Of a DNA stretch of 64,000 nt, positions 50,641 to 59,655 are shown in pieces. How positions within the stretch are numbered: the first letter of the stretch is position 1; each line of letters opens with the position of its first letter. A program made the position numbers and the translations under genes. The stretch is from JAAXPZ01 sp965215705 (GTDB lineage: Bacteria; Campylobacterota; Campylobacteria; Campylobacterales; Sulfurovaceae): assembly GCA_965215705.1 (NCBI GenBank), contig CBDCEE010000003.1, forward strand, positions 620,001 to 684,000, read 5' to 3'. The notes beneath the pieces were generated by a model that was not told where the DNA came from, searched no databases, and worked only from the letters and a program-made list of their open reading frames with translations.

Positions 50641-51550
50641 CTATCTCTCCTTTATTAAAATATTTCTCTATATACATACGCATATCATCAAAAAGCGGTG
50701 CAAACACCTCTACTCTCTCTCCTGTTCTAGGATGGGTAAGATAAAGCATATAGGCATGCAGATACACTCTGGGGATCTTGCCTTTTTTAGCCTTGAATCC
50801 ATACAGCTCATCACCCAAGATATGTCTCCCCAAACTCTCCAGATGCACCCTGATCTGATGGGTTCTGCCTGTATAGAGTTTGGCTGCGACAAGGGCTGTA
50901 CCGTTACTGCCTTCAGCGATGCCGATAAACTCTGTCTTTGCCTCTCTGCCTCCCTCTATGACTGCCATTTTGAGACGGTTATGAGGGTTTCTAAAGATCG
51001 GCTTCACTACCTGTCGGTCTGTTTTGAGTGGAAGATCGATCAGTGCCAGATAATACCGGCCCATACTCTTATCCTGTAGCTGCTTGCTCAGTGCATGATG
51101 GGTCTCATTGTTCTTGGCGACCACCAATGCGCCAGTGGTCTCCTTATCGATACGATGTACGATCCCATGACGCTCTTCTCCAGAGATGGTGGAGAGAGAG
51201 ATACCACGATGTATCAACCAGTCTACCAGTGTAGGCTCTTTGACTGAAGGTGCGGGATGTACCACCAGACCGCTTGGCTTATTGATGATGAGTAGATCTT
51301 CATCCTCATAAAGTACCGCTACCTCAAAATCAATCATCACTTTCTTCGTAGGTGCTGCTTCTCTGTAACGGTAGCGAATATGATTTCCGGCAACCAATCT
51401 GTAGCTTGGTTTGGTAATCACACCACCCTCTACCTCGACCAAACCTTCCCGGATCAATTTCTCAACCTGATTTCTGCTTTTGCCAAGTATGCCTGAGAGT
51501 AGCTTATCGATCCGACCCTGCTCCTCCACTATCACAACTTGACCTTGCAT
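50579..51550 (-). CDS. RluD-family 23S rRNA pseudouridine synthase
   Basis: The protein of about 323 residues has an N-terminal S4 domain (RIDKLLSGILGKSRNQVEKLIREG) and the RluA/RluD catalytic domain with Asp in HGIVHRIDKETTGALVVAKN. The further motif KLYTGRTHQIRVHLESLGRHILGD is typical. It would modify uridines in 23S rRNA; which ones is not clear from sequence. The ATG at 51550 (AAGGAT upstream) is preferred to the TTG one codon before. Confidence 0.92.
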   Translation of the reverse strand: MQGQVVIVEEQGRIDKLLSGILGKSRNQVEKLIREGLVEVEGGVITKPSYRLVAGNHIRYRYREAAPTKKVMIDFEVAVLYEDEDLLIINKPSGLVVHPAPSVKEPTLVDWLIHRGISLSTISGEERHGIVHRIDKETTGALVVAKNNETHHALSKQLQDKSMGRYYLALIDLPLKTDRQVVKPIFRNPHNRLKMAVIEGGREAKTEFIGIAEGSNGTALVAAKLYTGRTHQIRVHLESLGRHILGDELYGFKAKKGKIPRVYLHAYMLYLTHPRTGERVEVFAPLFDDMRMYIEKYFNKGEIDEKIQQDQLQKHFMDADYTT

Positions 51551-51553
51551 CAA

Positions 51554-51753
51554 AAATCCTTGCTTATAACCTATATATGCGTTAATATAGCAGATTTTCG
51601 GTTAAGTATATATTAAAAAATATAACTTTGTAGATTTTATTCTTTTTACTCTTTGGATCGTCCTCTTACCGTATCGACCTACATACTGTATTTGTCAGAT
51701 CATCCAGGATAACCTATCGTGCTACAGAAGAACTATCACATCCAGGCATCCAC
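51554..51753. other. 200-base intergenic region
   Basis: The region between the pseudouridine synthase gene and the end of the GGDEF/EAL gene is AT-rich near 51590-51650 and holds minus-strand promoter-like sequence for the synthase gene. No ORF with a ribosome site, tRNA or repeat is visible. Confidence 0.5.
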
Positions 51754-53568
51754 TTATGCACTATTTATCAGATCCGTAATCTCAAATGCCGGTACTGCTT
51801 TTCCTAGATAGTTTCCTTGTGCAAAGTTACATCCCACTCTACCCAATACGATTTTTACTGCTCTAGAATCCACAAATGTAGCCCCCACTTCCAAGCCCAA
51901 TTTTCTTCCCATGGAGATCATACCTGATACTAATCTCACCCTCTCCTCTTCTATCTCCACTCCTTCAATGATTGACCCATCTATTTTGATCGCATGGAGA
52001 GGAAGTACCGCTAAATTTTTGAGTGTAACACTTCCTTTCCCAAAATGGTCTATTGCCAATTTTACCCCTAGTTTCTCAAGCATATAGCACTCCTCAAAGA
52101 CTGCCTTGAAATCCTCTTCAAATATCTCTTCTGAGATGTCGATAGTAATAGTCGCAGGGTTGACCTCATACTCTATGATCTTTTTTTCCAGTGCCTCGGT
52201 AAACACACTGGAATGGATATCCGAGAGACTTAGATTGATCGTTGTGTCAAGGTTTTCATTCATCTGTGTCGACCAAAATCTTTTTTGGGAAAGCACATGA
52301 TCAAGAAGGTGTAAAGTAACTTCTGTCATCATATTGCACTCTATTGCCTGCTGTAAAAATATATCAGGAAAGATCAATCCTTCTTTTTGATAATTCAAGC
52401 GCGTAAGTACTTCTACACCGATAAGTTTATCTTTGTTTAATTCATAGATTGGTTGGTAAAAGAAAAAGAAATCATTGTTTTGAATAGCATGCTCAAAATC
52501 TCTTTTTTCTAGTTTTTTTGGTGGTGTGTAGGCACCTTCTTTATATTTACTTACACCTTGTTTTGCATCTGCCTTCACCATAGATATTTTTGTACCATTG
52601 CCATAAAGAGAACTAAGGCAGCTATTGATCACTTCCTCTACTGTTGGATATGGCTTGGTAATGAGAGAGAACCCTGTAAGTATCTCTGACTCCATACCCT
52701 CACTTGAGAGAATGTTCTTTATCGATATTTCAAAGTGTTTCAATCTTCTTTCCAGCTTATTCACATTCTGTATTTTTTCAAAGATAATGGCAAAGCTGTC
52801 ATTATCAAATCGATAGAGTGTCTCATCTTCTGTCATATCTCTAGCAATACTTTCAACGATCATTTTCAAGATAAAATCAATCTTATCCGTACCATAGATT
52901 GCTTGTAACCTATGGTAGTTCTCTATCCCCAGCATACCCAGAGCAGACTCCTCTTTGTTTTGTGATGTTCTCAGTATTGTTGAAAGTAATTTTCCTGTCA
53001 TATGATGCTTCATAGGAAGCCCTGTTAAAATATCCTTACTTAGCCCTGTACTCTCTATTTTCTCTTGCAGTTTGATCTTTCCTGTAATATCCTGCATGAT
53101 GATAATACGCCATAAGCCATTTCTTTCATTGTTGGATGTAATGCTAAAGGTATTACTATGTACTGCTATCGGTAAGGAGTGCTTATCAATAATGATCTGG
53201 GCACTGGAAATATTTTTTTCCTCTTCCACAGTAGATAGAAAATGAGACTCTTTTGTTGAGTCCTGAAGACGTATCTTGACTGCACTCTTGAGGTAGTCTA
53301 CAGTGAGTGTATCACTATCAGCTTTTAGAATTCTTCGGCCCTCTTTATTGGAAAAGATGATCTCATCCTGATCTGATATGATCATGACCCCTTCTTCATA
53401 GGCATTCATTGATTCATTATATACGCTCACAAGCTCATCTAACTCTTCCAGTCTCTTTCTCTCTTTGTAAGAGTCATAAAAAATACGAACGATACTTGCT
53501 GTCACTAACCCCACTGCGACCAAAAATACATCATAGAGTGTAAATTGTTCCAAAAAACCCATTATCAT
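51754..53568 (-). CDS. Membrane PAS-like/GGDEF/EAL protein with degenerate active sites
   Basis: The 604-residue protein has one N-terminal TM (VFLVAVGLVTASIVRIFY), a PAS-like domain (about 45-150), a GGDEF domain whose signature reads DNDSF, and an EAL domain. EAL begins with GVEVLTRL, but the DDFG motif is DHFG (AIDHFGKGSVTL), and the later Glu is lost (GATFV). Both cyclase and PDE activities are therefore doubtful; it may be a c-di-GMP or protein-binding effector. It is divergent from the rubrerythrin gene. Confidence 0.85.
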   Translation of the reverse strand: MIMGFLEQFTLYDVFLVAVGLVTASIVRIFYDSYKERKRLEELDELVSVYNESMNAYEEGVMIISDQDEIIFSNKEGRRILKADSDTLTVDYLKSAVKIRLQDSTKESHFLSTVEEEKNISSAQIIIDKHSLPIAVHSNTFSITSNNERNGLWRIIIMQDITGKIKLQEKIESTGLSKDILTGLPMKHHMTGKLLSTILRTSQNKEESALGMLGIENYHRLQAIYGTDKIDFILKMIVESIARDMTEDETLYRFDNDSFAIIFEKIQNVNKLERRLKHFEISIKNILSSEGMESEILTGFSLITKPYPTVEEVINSCLSSLYGNGTKISMVKADAKQGVSKYKEGAYTPPKKLEKRDFEHAIQNNDFFFFYQPIYELNKDKLIGVEVLTRLNYQKEGLIFPDIFLQQAIECNMMTEVTLHLLDHVLSQKRFWSTQMNENLDTTINLSLSDIHSSVFTEALEKKIIEYEVNPATITIDISEEIFEEDFKAVFEECYMLEKLGVKLAIDHFGKGSVTLKNLAVLPLHAIKIDGSIIEGVEIEEERVRLVSGMISMGRKLGLEVGATFVDSRAVKIVLGRVGCNFAQGNYLGKAVPAFEITDLINSA

Positions 53569-53660
53569 ACCTTCCCGGGGATTTAATATTTGTATAAAAA
53601 TCCCCTCATATGAAAAATTATAGCAAAGTTTTCAAGAAAAAGAGTAATTTTTGACTTTTT

Positions 53661-53678
53661 TTTGACTTTATTCTGCTA
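53661..53678 (+). repeat. Second copy of the 18-base shared element
   Basis: TTTGACTTTATTCTGCTA is identical to 15433-15450. Here it continues as CAAACAAT, a weaker extended -10. It lies 114 bases before the rubrerythrin gene, in a 223-base AT-rich region that also contains a TTTTAAATAATAATAATT tract (53702-53719) shared with the nosB upstream region. Confidence 0.45.
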
Positions 53679-53740
53679 CAAACAATAATATCAATAATAA
53701 TTTTTAAATAATAATAATTTTCCTTTAAGTGATATAAGGT

Positions 53741-53772
53741 TATACTTTCTTAAGGAGAATTATTATCCTTAA
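53741..53772 (+). promoter_or_regulatory. Promoter and PerR/Fur-like operator of the rubrerythrin gene
   Basis: TATACT (53741-53746) is a good -10 with a start near 53753. TTAAGGAGAAT (53750-53760) and ATTATCCTTAA (53762-53772) form an 11-base inverted repeat with one mismatch around a single T, lying over the transcript start. The AT-rich 11-1-11 symmetry is reminiscent of PerR/Fur boxes and its place suits a repressor. Confidence 0.55.
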
Positions 53773-53791
53773 CTAAAATAAAGGAGTTTAC

Positions 53792-54451
53792 GTGAGACCA
53801 TATGAAGCTTATAAATGCAATCACTGTGGTAATAAAATAGAGGTACAAGAGGTAGGAGGCGGCAGATTGATCTGCTGTAAAGAGGAGATGGTATGCATCA
53901 CAGATAACCTTACTGCCGTCAACCTCATGAAGGCCTTTGCCGGTGAATCTCAGGCTAGAAATAAATATGAGTTCTTTGCAGATGTCGCCTATCAGGAAGG
54001 ACTTCATCGCATAGCCAGACACTTTCAGGAAGCAGCAGACAATGAAAAGTATCATGCTATGGCCGAATTCAAAGCCTATAACAAACTGGTATATGACAGA
54101 GAGCTGGTTGATACCCGTAAAAACCTGATCTATGCCGCAGAGGGAGAACGCTATGAGCATGAAGAGATGTACCCAAACTTTGCCAAGATCGCCAAAGATG
54201 AGGGGCTAGATGAGATCGCTAGGCTTTTCAGAGCGATAGGCAAAGTAGAGGTAGAGCATGAGAGAGAGTATCTCGAACTTAAAGCAGCACTGGAAGTAGA
54301 AGGGTTCTTTGACAGCGAAAACAATGAAACCTATATCTGTGAAGTATGCGGACATGTACACAGAGGTAAAAAAGCCCCTAAAGCATGCCCCCTCTGTAAA
54401 GCAGGGCAGGAGTACTTTAAAAAGGCTTCAGAAGATATTACAAAAGGATAA
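53792..54451 (+). CDS. Desulforubrerythrin
   Basis: The 219-residue protein has three modules: a desulforedoxin-like N-terminus (YKCNHCGNKIEV, LICCKEEM), a four-helix ferritin-like diiron domain (GESQARNKYEFFAD, DNEKYHAMAE, VEVEHEREYLEL) and a C-terminal rubredoxin (YICEVCGHVHRGKKAP, CPLCKAG). This order matches the Campylobacter desulforubrerythrin, a peroxide-reducing enzyme. It starts with GTG, with AAGGAG 5 bases upstream. It is followed after 3 bases by a bacterioferritin gene. Confidence 0.93.
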   Translation: MRPYEAYKCNHCGNKIEVQEVGGGRLICCKEEMVCITDNLTAVNLMKAFAGESQARNKYEFFADVAYQEGLHRIARHFQEAADNEKYHAMAEFKAYNKLVYDRELVDTRKNLIYAAEGERYEHEEMYPNFAKIAKDEGLDEIARLFRAIGKVEVEHEREYLELKAALEVEGFFDSENNETYICEVCGHVHRGKKAPKACPLCKAGQEYFKKASEDITKG

Positions 54452-54454
54452 GGG

Positions 54455-54943
54455 ATGAAAGAAAAAAGTATAGCACTACTCAACAAAGCTATCGGAGATG
54501 AACTTGCAGCGATCAATCAGTATATGTATTTCCATTTCCACTGTGATGATCAGGGGTATGACCTGTTAGGTGCCCTGTTCAAGAAAACAGCCATTGAGGA
54601 GATGCGTCATGTTGAGACCATTGCAGACAGGATTCTCTTTTTAAAGGGCGAGATCGCTATGGAACCCTCACAAAAGGTACACTACATCACTGACATCAAA
54701 GAGATGTTAGCTTTTTCTGCAGGTGAAGAGGAAAATGCTATCAAGATGTATAATGATTTTTCAAATCAGAGTGCACAAAACCTTGATAGTGTAACGAAAC
54801 GGCTTTTTGAAGATATTGTCATAGATGAAGAGCGGCATTTTGACCAGTTTGATACAGAGATCGATAACCTTGAGAAGTTTGGAGATCGCTACCTGGCATT
54901 ACAATCCATAGAGAGAAGTAAACGCCGGTCAATGACAGAATAA
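54455..54943 (+). CDS. bfr: Bacterioferritin-type iron storage protein
   Basis: The 162-residue protein has the ferroxidase ligands of the bacterioferritin family: GDELAAINQYMYF (Glu18), EEMRHVETI (Glu and His, with the Met that ligates haem in Bfr), AGEEENAIKMY and IDEERHFDQF. It would store Fe(III) and remove peroxide-reactive Fe(II). It is co-transcribed with desulforubrerythrin, so both are likely under the same operator. Confidence 0.9.
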   Translation: MKEKSIALLNKAIGDELAAINQYMYFHFHCDDQGYDLLGALFKKTAIEEMRHVETIADRILFLKGEIAMEPSQKVHYITDIKEMLAFSAGEEENAIKMYNDFSNQSAQNLDSVTKRLFEDIVIDEERHFDQFDTEIDNLEKFGDRYLALQSIERSKRRSMTE

Positions 54944-54962
54944 GATACAGCAGAGGAAAACA

Positions 54963-55961
54963 TCACACATTTTCTCTGCTACACACTCTCTCCTCCGATA
55001 AAGCATCCGTGTATTCAGACGTCAAAGGCTGTGAGAAAAAATCTTCTACAGCCCTTCTCATCTCATCCGCTGCTTCGATATGGTTGATCTGATCTCTAAA
55101 GGCTGAAGCACCCTGATACCCCGCTTTGGAGTAGGAGTGCAGGTTTTTTCGAAAGATCACAGCACCATATTTTCCATAGTGTGCTACCATCTGATCAAAG
55201 TGCTCAAGCACCACCTCTCTTATCAGTGCAGAAGTAGGTGCCTCCATATGCGCTTTAATCTGTTTGAATATCCAGGGATTACCTACTGCAGCCCGGCCTA
55301 TCATGATCCCATCTGCCCCTGTATGCTCCAGCACCCACTTTGCCTTGGCAGGGGAGTTGATATCACCATTGGCAATCACTGGAATAGATACGGATGATTT
55401 TATCTCTGCGATCGCATCATAATCTACGGCAGCTTTGTATCTACCCGCACGGGTTCGTCCGTGAACGGCAATATAGTCAGCACCTGATGCCTCACATATC
55501 CTGGCGATCTCTGTATGGTTTTTTTCATTGAATCCCAAACGGAACTTGACAGAGGTATAGGATTTGTTGGAGGTTTTCTTAATAGTCTCTATGACCTTCG
55601 CCATCTGCGGTAGGTCTGTGAGTAGAGAGGAGCCTTGGAGATTGTTCACCACTTTGGGTGCAGGACATCCACAGTTGAGATCGATCGCAACGATCCCTTC
55701 TCTTTGGTTAATGATCTCAACAGCCTTTTGGATAACCGGTAGGTCAGACCCAGCGATCTGGATCGCATAGAGATCCTCCAGCGGACTCTTCTCCAGCATT
55801 TTATAGGTTTTTTTAGAGTTGTGTACCAGTGCGTTGGAGCTGATCATCTCACTGACAGTCAGGTCCACACCGAACTTTTTGACCACGGAGCGGAAGGGAA
55901 GATCTGTAAAGCCCGCCAAAGGGGCCAAGGCATAGAGGGGAGTGGAAAAATCAATCTCCAT
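54963..55961 (-). CDS. dusB: tRNA-dihydrouridine synthase (DusB-like)
   Basis: The FMN enzyme of about 332 residues reduces uridine to dihydrouridine in tRNA. Visible motifs are APLAGFTDLPFR, the catalytic Cys in DLNCGCPAPKV, TSVKFRLGF, VHGRTRAGRYK and IMIGRAAVGNPWIF. The ATG at 55961 is chosen (MEIDFSTPLYALAPLAG); upstream in-frame ATGs exist but give no better ribosome site. It overlaps the end of the membrane protein gene by 11 bases. Confidence 0.9.
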   Translation of the reverse strand: MEIDFSTPLYALAPLAGFTDLPFRSVVKKFGVDLTVSEMISSNALVHNSKKTYKMLEKSPLEDLYAIQIAGSDLPVIQKAVEIINQREGIVAIDLNCGCPAPKVVNNLQGSSLLTDLPQMAKVIETIKKTSNKSYTSVKFRLGFNEKNHTEIARICEASGADYIAVHGRTRAGRYKAAVDYDAIAEIKSSVSIPVIANGDINSPAKAKWVLEHTGADGIMIGRAAVGNPWIFKQIKAHMEAPTSALIREVVLEHFDQMVAHYGKYGAVIFRKNLHSYSKAGYQGASAFRDQINHIEAADEMRRAVEDFFSQPLTSEYTDALSEERVCSRENV

Positions 55962-56988
55962 TACAGACATTGGCACTACTGATGATATCACTCACACGGT
56001 AGTTGTACTTTCCTTTTTTGAGTATATAGAGCGCTCTAAACGGCTTAAATTCATCCTCTTCGCTCTCTTCGAGATAGGCTTTGACCTCATCCAGCATCTC
56101 ATACTGGAAAAGAAGATAGAGATATGCATTTTGCGCACTCTCTTTCTCATTGGCAAGCTTTTTAAAGAGGGTAAGGTTCTCATCTGGTGTAAGCTGTTTG
56201 ATCGTACTTCTCGCCAGACGCATATACTCCGTACATGCCAGTTCGATATTTTGAGAGAGGAAATCTACATTGTCCTCAGTCAATCCCACATCTTCCCCCG
56301 CATCAGCTCTATCAAGTACTTGATTTAAGTAGGTACCATTGAGCATGCTGGCAAACTTTCTCATCTTAAACAGGCTCTCTTTTGATACCAGTACGTCAAG
56401 TGCCTTGGAGACCACTGCTTTACTATGCTCATTTTTGGACATCAAGACAGATTCTGCATATTCACTATTGTCTTCTAATCTATTCAATGTATTGTGCACA
56501 ACCAGAGGGTTGTCAGAAGAAAGAAATTTGGCTACCTTCTTCTCTCTGAGGTCCACATACTCTCCATCCTGTATCTTCTTCACCCAGTTGATCGTTTTCC
56601 CAAGCTTGTCAGACAGTCCCTCTGTAGCATCCAGTACCTCCAGAGAGGAAACTGAGAGCAGTGCAGCACCACTTTTGATCTCAGGGATAGCAAAGTGATG
56701 TACTTTAGGTTCTTTGAGTAGCGACCAGTAGAGTGCATCCTGCAGTTCATTGGCATCTCTGATCCACTTTCGTCTGGCAAAGTAGCTTTTCGTACCATGA
56801 TACATCATATGAAAGATCGTCATCACAAGAAGGAGCAACATAGGGATAGCGATCCACAATGCGATAGGAAAGTTAAGATTGATACCCGCAATTTCATAGA
56901 CGAAGTTACTAGAATTGATCGTATAGGTAAAAGCAGCGATCAAGCCGATAAAAGCAAGTGAAGCAAATGTATAAAGACCTATGCGCAT
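55951..56988 (-). CDS. Two-TM membrane protein, function unknown
   Basis: The 345-residue protein has two TM helices near the N-terminus (LYTFASLAFIGLIAAFTYTI and ALWIAIPMLLLLVMTIFHMMY) and a long cytoplasmic, mostly helical domain. AAAGGA precedes the ATG by 7 bases. The C-terminal part (LTLFKKLANEKESAQNAYLYLLFQYEMLDEVKAYLEESEEDE) looks like helical repeats. It is probably conserved in Campylobacterota; no function can be assigned. It lies between dksA-like and dusB genes. Confidence 0.7.
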   Translation of the reverse strand: MRIGLYTFASLAFIGLIAAFTYTINSSNFVYEIAGINLNFPIALWIAIPMLLLLVMTIFHMMYHGTKSYFARRKWIRDANELQDALYWSLLKEPKVHHFAIPEIKSGAALLSVSSLEVLDATEGLSDKLGKTINWVKKIQDGEYVDLREKKVAKFLSSDNPLVVHNTLNRLEDNSEYAESVLMSKNEHSKAVVSKALDVLVSKESLFKMRKFASMLNGTYLNQVLDRADAGEDVGLTEDNVDFLSQNIELACTEYMRLARSTIKQLTPDENLTLFKKLANEKESAQNAYLYLLFQYEMLDEVKAYLEESEEDEFKPFRALYILKKGKYNYRVSDIISSANVCNGD

Positions 56989-57000
56989 AATAAAATCCTT

Positions 57001-57354
57001 TTAGTGGTGTTCTTTTTCAGTGATCTCTCGACATGTGATGCAAAATCGTGCAAAGTTCTTCACGCGAAGGCGTTCAATACTGATATCATCTTCACACATT
57101 TCACATATACCGTAAGATCCTTCTCTTATTTTATCTAAAGCAAGTTCAATTTCGTTTAATTCTTTACGCTGCTGCTGCATGATCGCTGCATCGATATCAG
57201 TTTCAACAGCTACTGCTGCATGATCAGCCTCATCATTGAGATCCAACGCACGCATTTGAGACATCTCTGAAAATGTACCATGTAGATTTTTCTCTATCTG
57301 TGCTTTTCTCTCTACCAGTTCTTCTTTGAATGGCTCCATATTTCTACTTGTCAA
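57001..57354 (-). CDS. dksA: DksA/TraR-family zinc-finger regulator
   Basis: The 117-residue protein has an N-terminal coiled coil, a DEADHA-like acidic tip (LDLNDEADHAAVAVE), and a C-terminal four-Cys zinc finger (YGICEMCEDDISIERL and ARFCITCREI). Such proteins bind the RNA polymerase secondary channel. The start is a TTG at 57354 with a strong AAGGGGG five bases before it; the first ATG is five codons later with no ribosome site. It is shorter than E. coli DksA (151), as usual for Campylobacterota. Confidence 0.88.
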   Translation of the reverse strand: MTSRNMEPFKEELVERKAQIEKNLHGTFSEMSQMRALDLNDEADHAAVAVETDIDAAIMQQQRKELNEIELALDKIREGSYGICEMCEDDISIERLRVKNFARFCITCREITEKEHH

Positions 57355-57382
57355 GTGTTCCCCCTTGGCATTTATTATCTTA

Positions 57383-57844
57383 TTATTTATGGTAAGGATG
57401 GTGATGCAAAATCGTTAGTCCCCTAAAGACCTGCTCCATCAATACCACTTTTACAAGTTTATGTGACAGCGTTATTTTACCAAATGATACGGCATTATTA
57501 GATTGTGCTACAAAATCCCTCTCAAAGCCGTAAGCACCGCCAATGAAGAAGTTCACCACTCCTCTATCCTTAAGCAATTCTGAGAATTCATAACTATCCA
57601 CCTCTTTAGATGCCGGATCTAATACGACTGAATAACCGTCATCCAGATAACGTTCCAGTGCAGCGGTATACTGTTTTTGGGCAGCGGAAGCAGAGATATC
57701 GTGTGCTTTGGCGATATCTTTGGTAAATATCTCATGGATCTCTACCTGTGCGAACTGTTTGCAGCTTTTTTTATAGTGTGCCAACAGTGGCTCATAGAGA
57801 TCCTTTTTTGCCTTTTTGTCTATGATATAGATATTGATCTTCAT
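57383..57844 (-). CDS. rlmH: 23S rRNA pseudouridine-1915 N3-methyltransferase
   Basis: The 153-residue SPOUT methyltransferase has the RlmH signatures VVLDPASKEVDSYEFSELL, FFIGGAYGFERDF and the C-terminal KITLSHKLVKVVLMEQVFRGLTILHHHPYHK. It methylates pseudouridine 1915 in helix 69 of 23S rRNA. It is coupled to the helicase gene upstream by a 4-base overlap. Confidence 0.95.
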   Translation of the reverse strand: MKINIYIIDKKAKKDLYEPLLAHYKKSCKQFAQVEIHEIFTKDIAKAHDISASAAQKQYTAALERYLDDGYSVVLDPASKEVDSYEFSELLKDRGVVNFFIGGAYGFERDFVAQSNNAVSFGKITLSHKLVKVVLMEQVFRGLTILHHHPYHK

Positions 57845-59124
57845 TCTGACTCCTTGGCATAGTAGCGTTTGACCCGCTCATCCACCTGGATCACTCTCTG
57901 TAGATAGGGAGCGATATCCCCTCTGCCAAAGTCGATCTTGAGCTGCTTGGGGTCTGTCGCACGGGAGATGGCAACATAGAACTGACTGGGGGCAAAGATA
58001 TGGTTCACATCACATACCAGACGGTCGATACTCATACCCTGGGATTTATGGATAGTCACAGCATAGGCGAGCTTGAGGGGGAACTGCTTGAGTGTCGCCA
58101 GAGAGAGCTGCTCTACCTTGCCATCATCATGCACCACCATATCCAGCAGATCGAACTCATGCCGCTCTACCCGCACAAACTCTCCCTCCTTCTCTACCAG
58201 CAGATACTCCTCCTCTATCGCCCGCAGTGTACCACGCTCTCCATTGACGAATTTGCCCCATTTGTTTACGGTAAAGAGTATCGGCACCCCTACTTTGAGT
58301 GTCAGCTGCTCTGAGACAGGCAGGAGCTTCTTCCAGCTCTCCAGCCGCTTCTCATGGACAGCACCAAACTTCTCCAGACTGGCAAAGATGATCGTCTCCT
58401 CTGTATCGAGACGATTAAGGCTGCTCCGGTTGCGTTGCTCTACCTCTGCATTGCGTCCGAACAGATAGGTCGGTTCGCTCTCATAGACATCTTCATGGTT
58501 ACACAGATCGAGCATATACTGTACCACCTCATCATCACAGATCCCCTCTCTGACCTTGGAGAGGATATGGGTAAACTCTGCATCCTGTGTACGCTTCATC
58601 TCTGTCAGGACGATCACAGCAGGATCGATCCGCTGCCATGCGGTACTCTCAAAGGCAAAGAGCATCTCTCCAAAAAGCCCGCTCTTCCCTCCTTTGACGA
58701 TAGGTGGCAGCTGATAAAAGTCGCCTACCAGCAGCAGCCGCCCGCTATAGCTGTAGTTCTCCAGCCTATAGAGGATCATATCCATCAGATCAGTACTGAC
58801 CATAGAGATCTCATCGATCACGATCAGGTCAGTGGCTTTGAGGATTTTTTTGAGGTCTGTGAGGCGTTTTTTGTTGCGTTTGTCACTCTGGGTGAGCTCA
58901 TCAAAGTTGCCGGAGATCCCAAAAGCAAAAAAGCTATGGATCGTAAAGCCCCCGACATTGACCGCACTCACCCCGGTAGAGCCCAGTGCTACCACCTGCT
59001 TGCCCGCCTTGCGATACGCAGAGATCACCTCATTGGTCAGATAGCTCTTGCCCACACCCGCACCACCGGTAAGGAACAGGTCCCTCTGCTCCAGTGTATC
59101 CATCAGTTTTTCCAGTGAAGACAC
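57841..59124 (-). CDS. PIF1-like ATP-dependent helicase
   Basis: The protein of about 427 residues starts at a GTG at 59124 with AAAGGA upstream; the longer open frame before it has no ribosome site. Motif I is TGGAGVGKSYL, motif II VIDEISMVS, then GRLLLVGDFYQLPPI, and the C-terminal motifs AYAVTIHKSQGMSIDRL and YVAISRATDPKQLKI. It is a superfamily 1B helicase (PIF1/RecD-type) of the kind found in many bacteria. It probably unwinds 5'-3' on DNA with stalled forks or G-quadruplexes. Downstream is rlmH. Confidence 0.88.
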   Translation of the reverse strand: MSSLEKLMDTLEQRDLFLTGGAGVGKSYLTNEVISAYRKAGKQVVALGSTGVSAVNVGGFTIHSFFAFGISGNFDELTQSDKRNKKRLTDLKKILKATDLIVIDEISMVSTDLMDMILYRLENYSYSGRLLLVGDFYQLPPIVKGGKSGLFGEMLFAFESTAWQRIDPAVIVLTEMKRTQDAEFTHILSKVREGICDDEVVQYMLDLCNHEDVYESEPTYLFGRNAEVEQRNRSSLNRLDTEETIIFASLEKFGAVHEKRLESWKKLLPVSEQLTLKVGVPILFTVNKWGKFVNGERGTLRAIEEEYLLVEKEGEFVRVERHEFDLLDMVVHDDGKVEQLSLATLKQFPLKLAYAVTIHKSQGMSIDRLVCDVNHIFAPSQFYVAISRATDPKQLKIDFGRGDIAPYLQRVIQVDERVKRYYAKESE

Positions 59125-59237
59125 AGCTATCCTTTTTTGGCGGTATTGTACCATATTTATCAGGGATATATCTATCCCTAGATAGGAACACAGATCAAAT
59201 TTCGCTATACTTTTCCATACATTCAAAAGGAGAAGCG

Positions 59238-59654
59238 ATGCGTACTATCAAAAAACTATTGTTGGGGATACTCTCTATAGGGCTACTTGCCTCTGTAGCA
59301 AGTGCCGGAGTGACAGGAAACTGGGTCACCTATGATGACAAAACAGGCAAGAAAAAATCGATCATCAGGATCAGCAAACACGGAGGAAAACTCTCCGGCA
59401 CCATCACCAAACTCTATAACCCTGGCCATACCAAATGTGTCAAATGTAAAGGCAACCTCCATAACAAACCGATCGTGGGTATGACTGTCTTTAGTGGACT
59501 GACACTCAAGGATGGTAAATGGCAAGGAGGCAAAATACTCGATCCCAAGAATGGCAAGTGGTATACCTGTGAGATCTGGCCAAAAGGCGCCAACCTCAAA
59601 GTACGTGGTTACATCATGATGTTCTACCGTACCCAGACCTGGAAGAGGAAGTAG
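59238..59654 (+). CDS. DUF2147-family secreted protein
   Basis: The 138-residue protein has a signal peptide (KLLLGILSIGLLASVASA) and a beta-rich domain with GNWVTYDDKTGKKKSIIRI, KCVKCKGNLHNKP and the C-terminal LKVRGYIMMFYRTQTW, typical of DUF2147. AAAGGAG lies 6 bases before the ATG. Function of the family is unknown; CVKC may be redox or metal active. It stands alone. Confidence 0.82.
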   Translation: MRTIKKLLLGILSIGLLASVASAGVTGNWVTYDDKTGKKKSIIRISKHGGKLSGTITKLYNPGHTKCVKCKGNLHNKPIVGMTVFSGLTLKDGKWQGGKILDPKNGKWYTCEIWPKGANLKVRGYIMMFYRTQTWKRK

Positions 59655-59655
59655 G

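Noticed and set aside
50438..51079. Plus-strand ORF of 213 codons opposite the pseudouridine synthase gene
   Set aside because: It lies antisense to two well-supported genes and has no recognisable protein features.
59125..59226. Upstream 34 codons of the helicase ORF
   Set aside because: No ribosome site; a GTG at 59124 has AAAGGA at proper distance and puts the P-loop at the normal distance from the N-terminus.
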